Assembly (NCBI GenBank): GCA_003105285.1
Contig: PQAN01000286.1
Coordinates: 1 to 6,549, forward strand
Source of the DNA: Methylocystaceae bacterium
GTDB taxonomy: Bacteria > Pseudomonadota > Alphaproteobacteria > Rhizobiales > Beijerinckiaceae
Reading direction: 5' to 3'
DNA: 6,549 nt
This document shows, one piece after another, positions 5,937-6,549 of the stretch. The notes beneath the pieces were generated by a model. It worked only from the letters and a program-made list of their open reading frames with translations. It did not search any database and had not been told where the DNA came from. Each line of letters opens with the position of its first letter. Position 1 is the first letter of the stretch. The translations under genes were made by a program, and so were the position numbers.

Positions 5937-6518
5937 ATGACGCCTATTCTTCTCACCGGACCGGCGCTCGAACCTGTTTCGCTCGACGAGGCGAAAGCCT
6001 GGTTGCGGCTCGATGCGAGCGACGAGGATCAGCTTCTGTCGGCGCTGATCGTCTCGGCGCGGATGACGCTCGAGGCCTATACGCGGCGCTTTTTCGTCAC
6101 GCAGAGCTGGCGGATGATTCTCGACGCCTGGCCGGCGCCGACGATGCGCCGCAAGACGCTGATCGTTCCCTTCGCGCCCTTTCAGAGCGTCGCCGCCATT
6201 CGCATCTATGACGCGGCGGGCGTCGCGCAGACGCTCGATGCGGAAAGCTATCGCGCGCCGTCGGCATCGGATCGTGGCCGCATCGCCTTCGCCGACGCGC
6301 CGCCGGCGCCGGGCCGCGCGACCGATGGGATCGAGATCGACATTATCGCCGGCTATGGAAGTCAGGCGGCGCATACGCCGGAGCCGCTGCGGCGCGCGAT
6401 TTCGACGCTCGTCGCGCATTGGCACGAGAATCGCGGCGATCAGCCGGCCGATGCGGCGCGACTTCCGGCGCTCGTCGGCGCGCTGGCGACGCCCTTTCGC
6501 CGCGAGCGCGTGATATGA
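5937..6518 (+). CDS. Head-tail adaptor / connector protein (GTA g6-like)
   Basis: A 193-aa protein typical of the gp6-like head-tail connector family, which forms a ring below the portal and prepares the vertex for tail joining. Marks are the N-terminal LTGPALEPVSLDEAKAWLRL segment (6-25), the helix DDQLLSALIVSARMTLEAYT-like stretch (28-49), TRRFFVTQSWRM (49-60) with W58, then a beta-rich part (TLIVPFAPFQSVAAIRIYD, 74-92), IEIDIIAGYG (132-141) and a C-terminal helix with LVAHWHENRG (158-167). ATG 5937 is chosen because the family's usual N-terminus begins here; the same frame stays open upstream to 5220, but only as antisense to the serine protease. The stop overlaps the next start as ATGA, so translation with the following gene is probably coupled. 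The gene is separated from the capsid gene by the inverted protease gene, so its transcription may depend on a separate promoter or on read-through. Confidence 0.9.
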   Translation: MTPILLTGPALEPVSLDEAKAWLRLDASDEDQLLSALIVSARMTLEAYTRRFFVTQSWRMILDAWPAPTMRRKTLIVPFAPFQSVAAIRIYDAAGVAQTLDAESYRAPSASDRGRIAFADAPPAPGRATDGIEIDIIAGYGSQAAHTPEPLRRAISTLVAHWHENRGDQPADAARLPALVGALATPFRRERVI

Positions 6519-6549
6519 GCGCGCCGACGATCGGCGCCATGCGGCTGCG
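6515..6549 (+). CDS. Start of a head-tail joining/stopper protein (GTA g7-like, partial)
   Basis: ATG 6515 overlaps the adaptor stop by 4 bp (ATGA), and the frame stays open to the window edge, giving MSAPTIGAMRL plus one incomplete codon. The short N-terminus IGAMRL recalls the IGxLRxR opening of phage head-tail joining (stopper) proteins, and the position after the g6-like gene agrees with GTA g7. Only 11 residues are visible, so this is mainly a call by context. Confidence 0.6.
   Translation, partial: MSAPTIGAMRL

Noticed and set aside
5880..6425. N-terminal extension of the serine protease frame to 6425 on the minus strand
   Set aside because: It is antisense to the adaptor gene and rich in arginine. 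A clear signal peptide with a strong ribosome binding site starts at 5879.

Overview
The window is high-GC, densely packed DNA typical of an alphaproteobacterium. It carries the DNA-packaging and capsid half of a gene transfer agent (GTA)-like or prophage head cluster. Plus-strand gene order is: tail of a g1-like small-terminase gene, large terminase, HK97-type portal, two very small proteins, HK97-type prohead protease, major capsid protein, head-tail adaptor (g6-like), and the start of a head-tail joining gene (g7-like). This matches the order of the Rhodobacter capsulatus GTA cluster (g1, g2, g3, g3.5, g4, g5, g6, g7). The style suggests Hyphomicrobiales, possibly a Methylocystis/Methylosinus relative, but that placement is an impression and not demonstrated. 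No integrase, replication gene or att site is visible, so a domesticated GTA cannot be separated from a prophage on this window alone. Every head gene seen whole is intact.

Region by region: 1-1420 holds packaging (g1 tail overlapping terminase). 1421-1574 is a gap filled by a dispersed-repeat-like element with two strong hairpins. 1575-3752 is a tight run of portal, a 61-aa single-membrane-span protein, a 58-aa arginine-rich protein and the maturation protease, with gaps of 1-12 bp or a 1-bp overlap. 3753-3923 is a 171-bp leader with a terminator-like hairpin plus T-run just upstream of the capsid gene. 3924-5153 is the capsid gene. 5157-5879 lies on the opposite strand and encodes an exported chymotrypsin-fold (S1A) serine protease with a full catalytic triad. 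5880-5936 is a 57-bp divergent intergenic region, and 5937-6549 resumes the head genes.

Working together: the terminase pumps DNA through the portal into a procapsid of the HK97-fold capsid protein. The prohead protease matures the shell by removing the N-terminal scaffold-like part of the capsid protein. The g6/g7 products close the portal and join the tail. The secreted serine protease does not fit this pathway. It splits the cluster in an antisense orientation, with only 3 bp to the capsid stop codon, and is the most unusual feature here. The other points worth attention are the hairpin repeat between terminase and portal, the hairpin/T-run before the capsid gene, and the two small unrecognised proteins.
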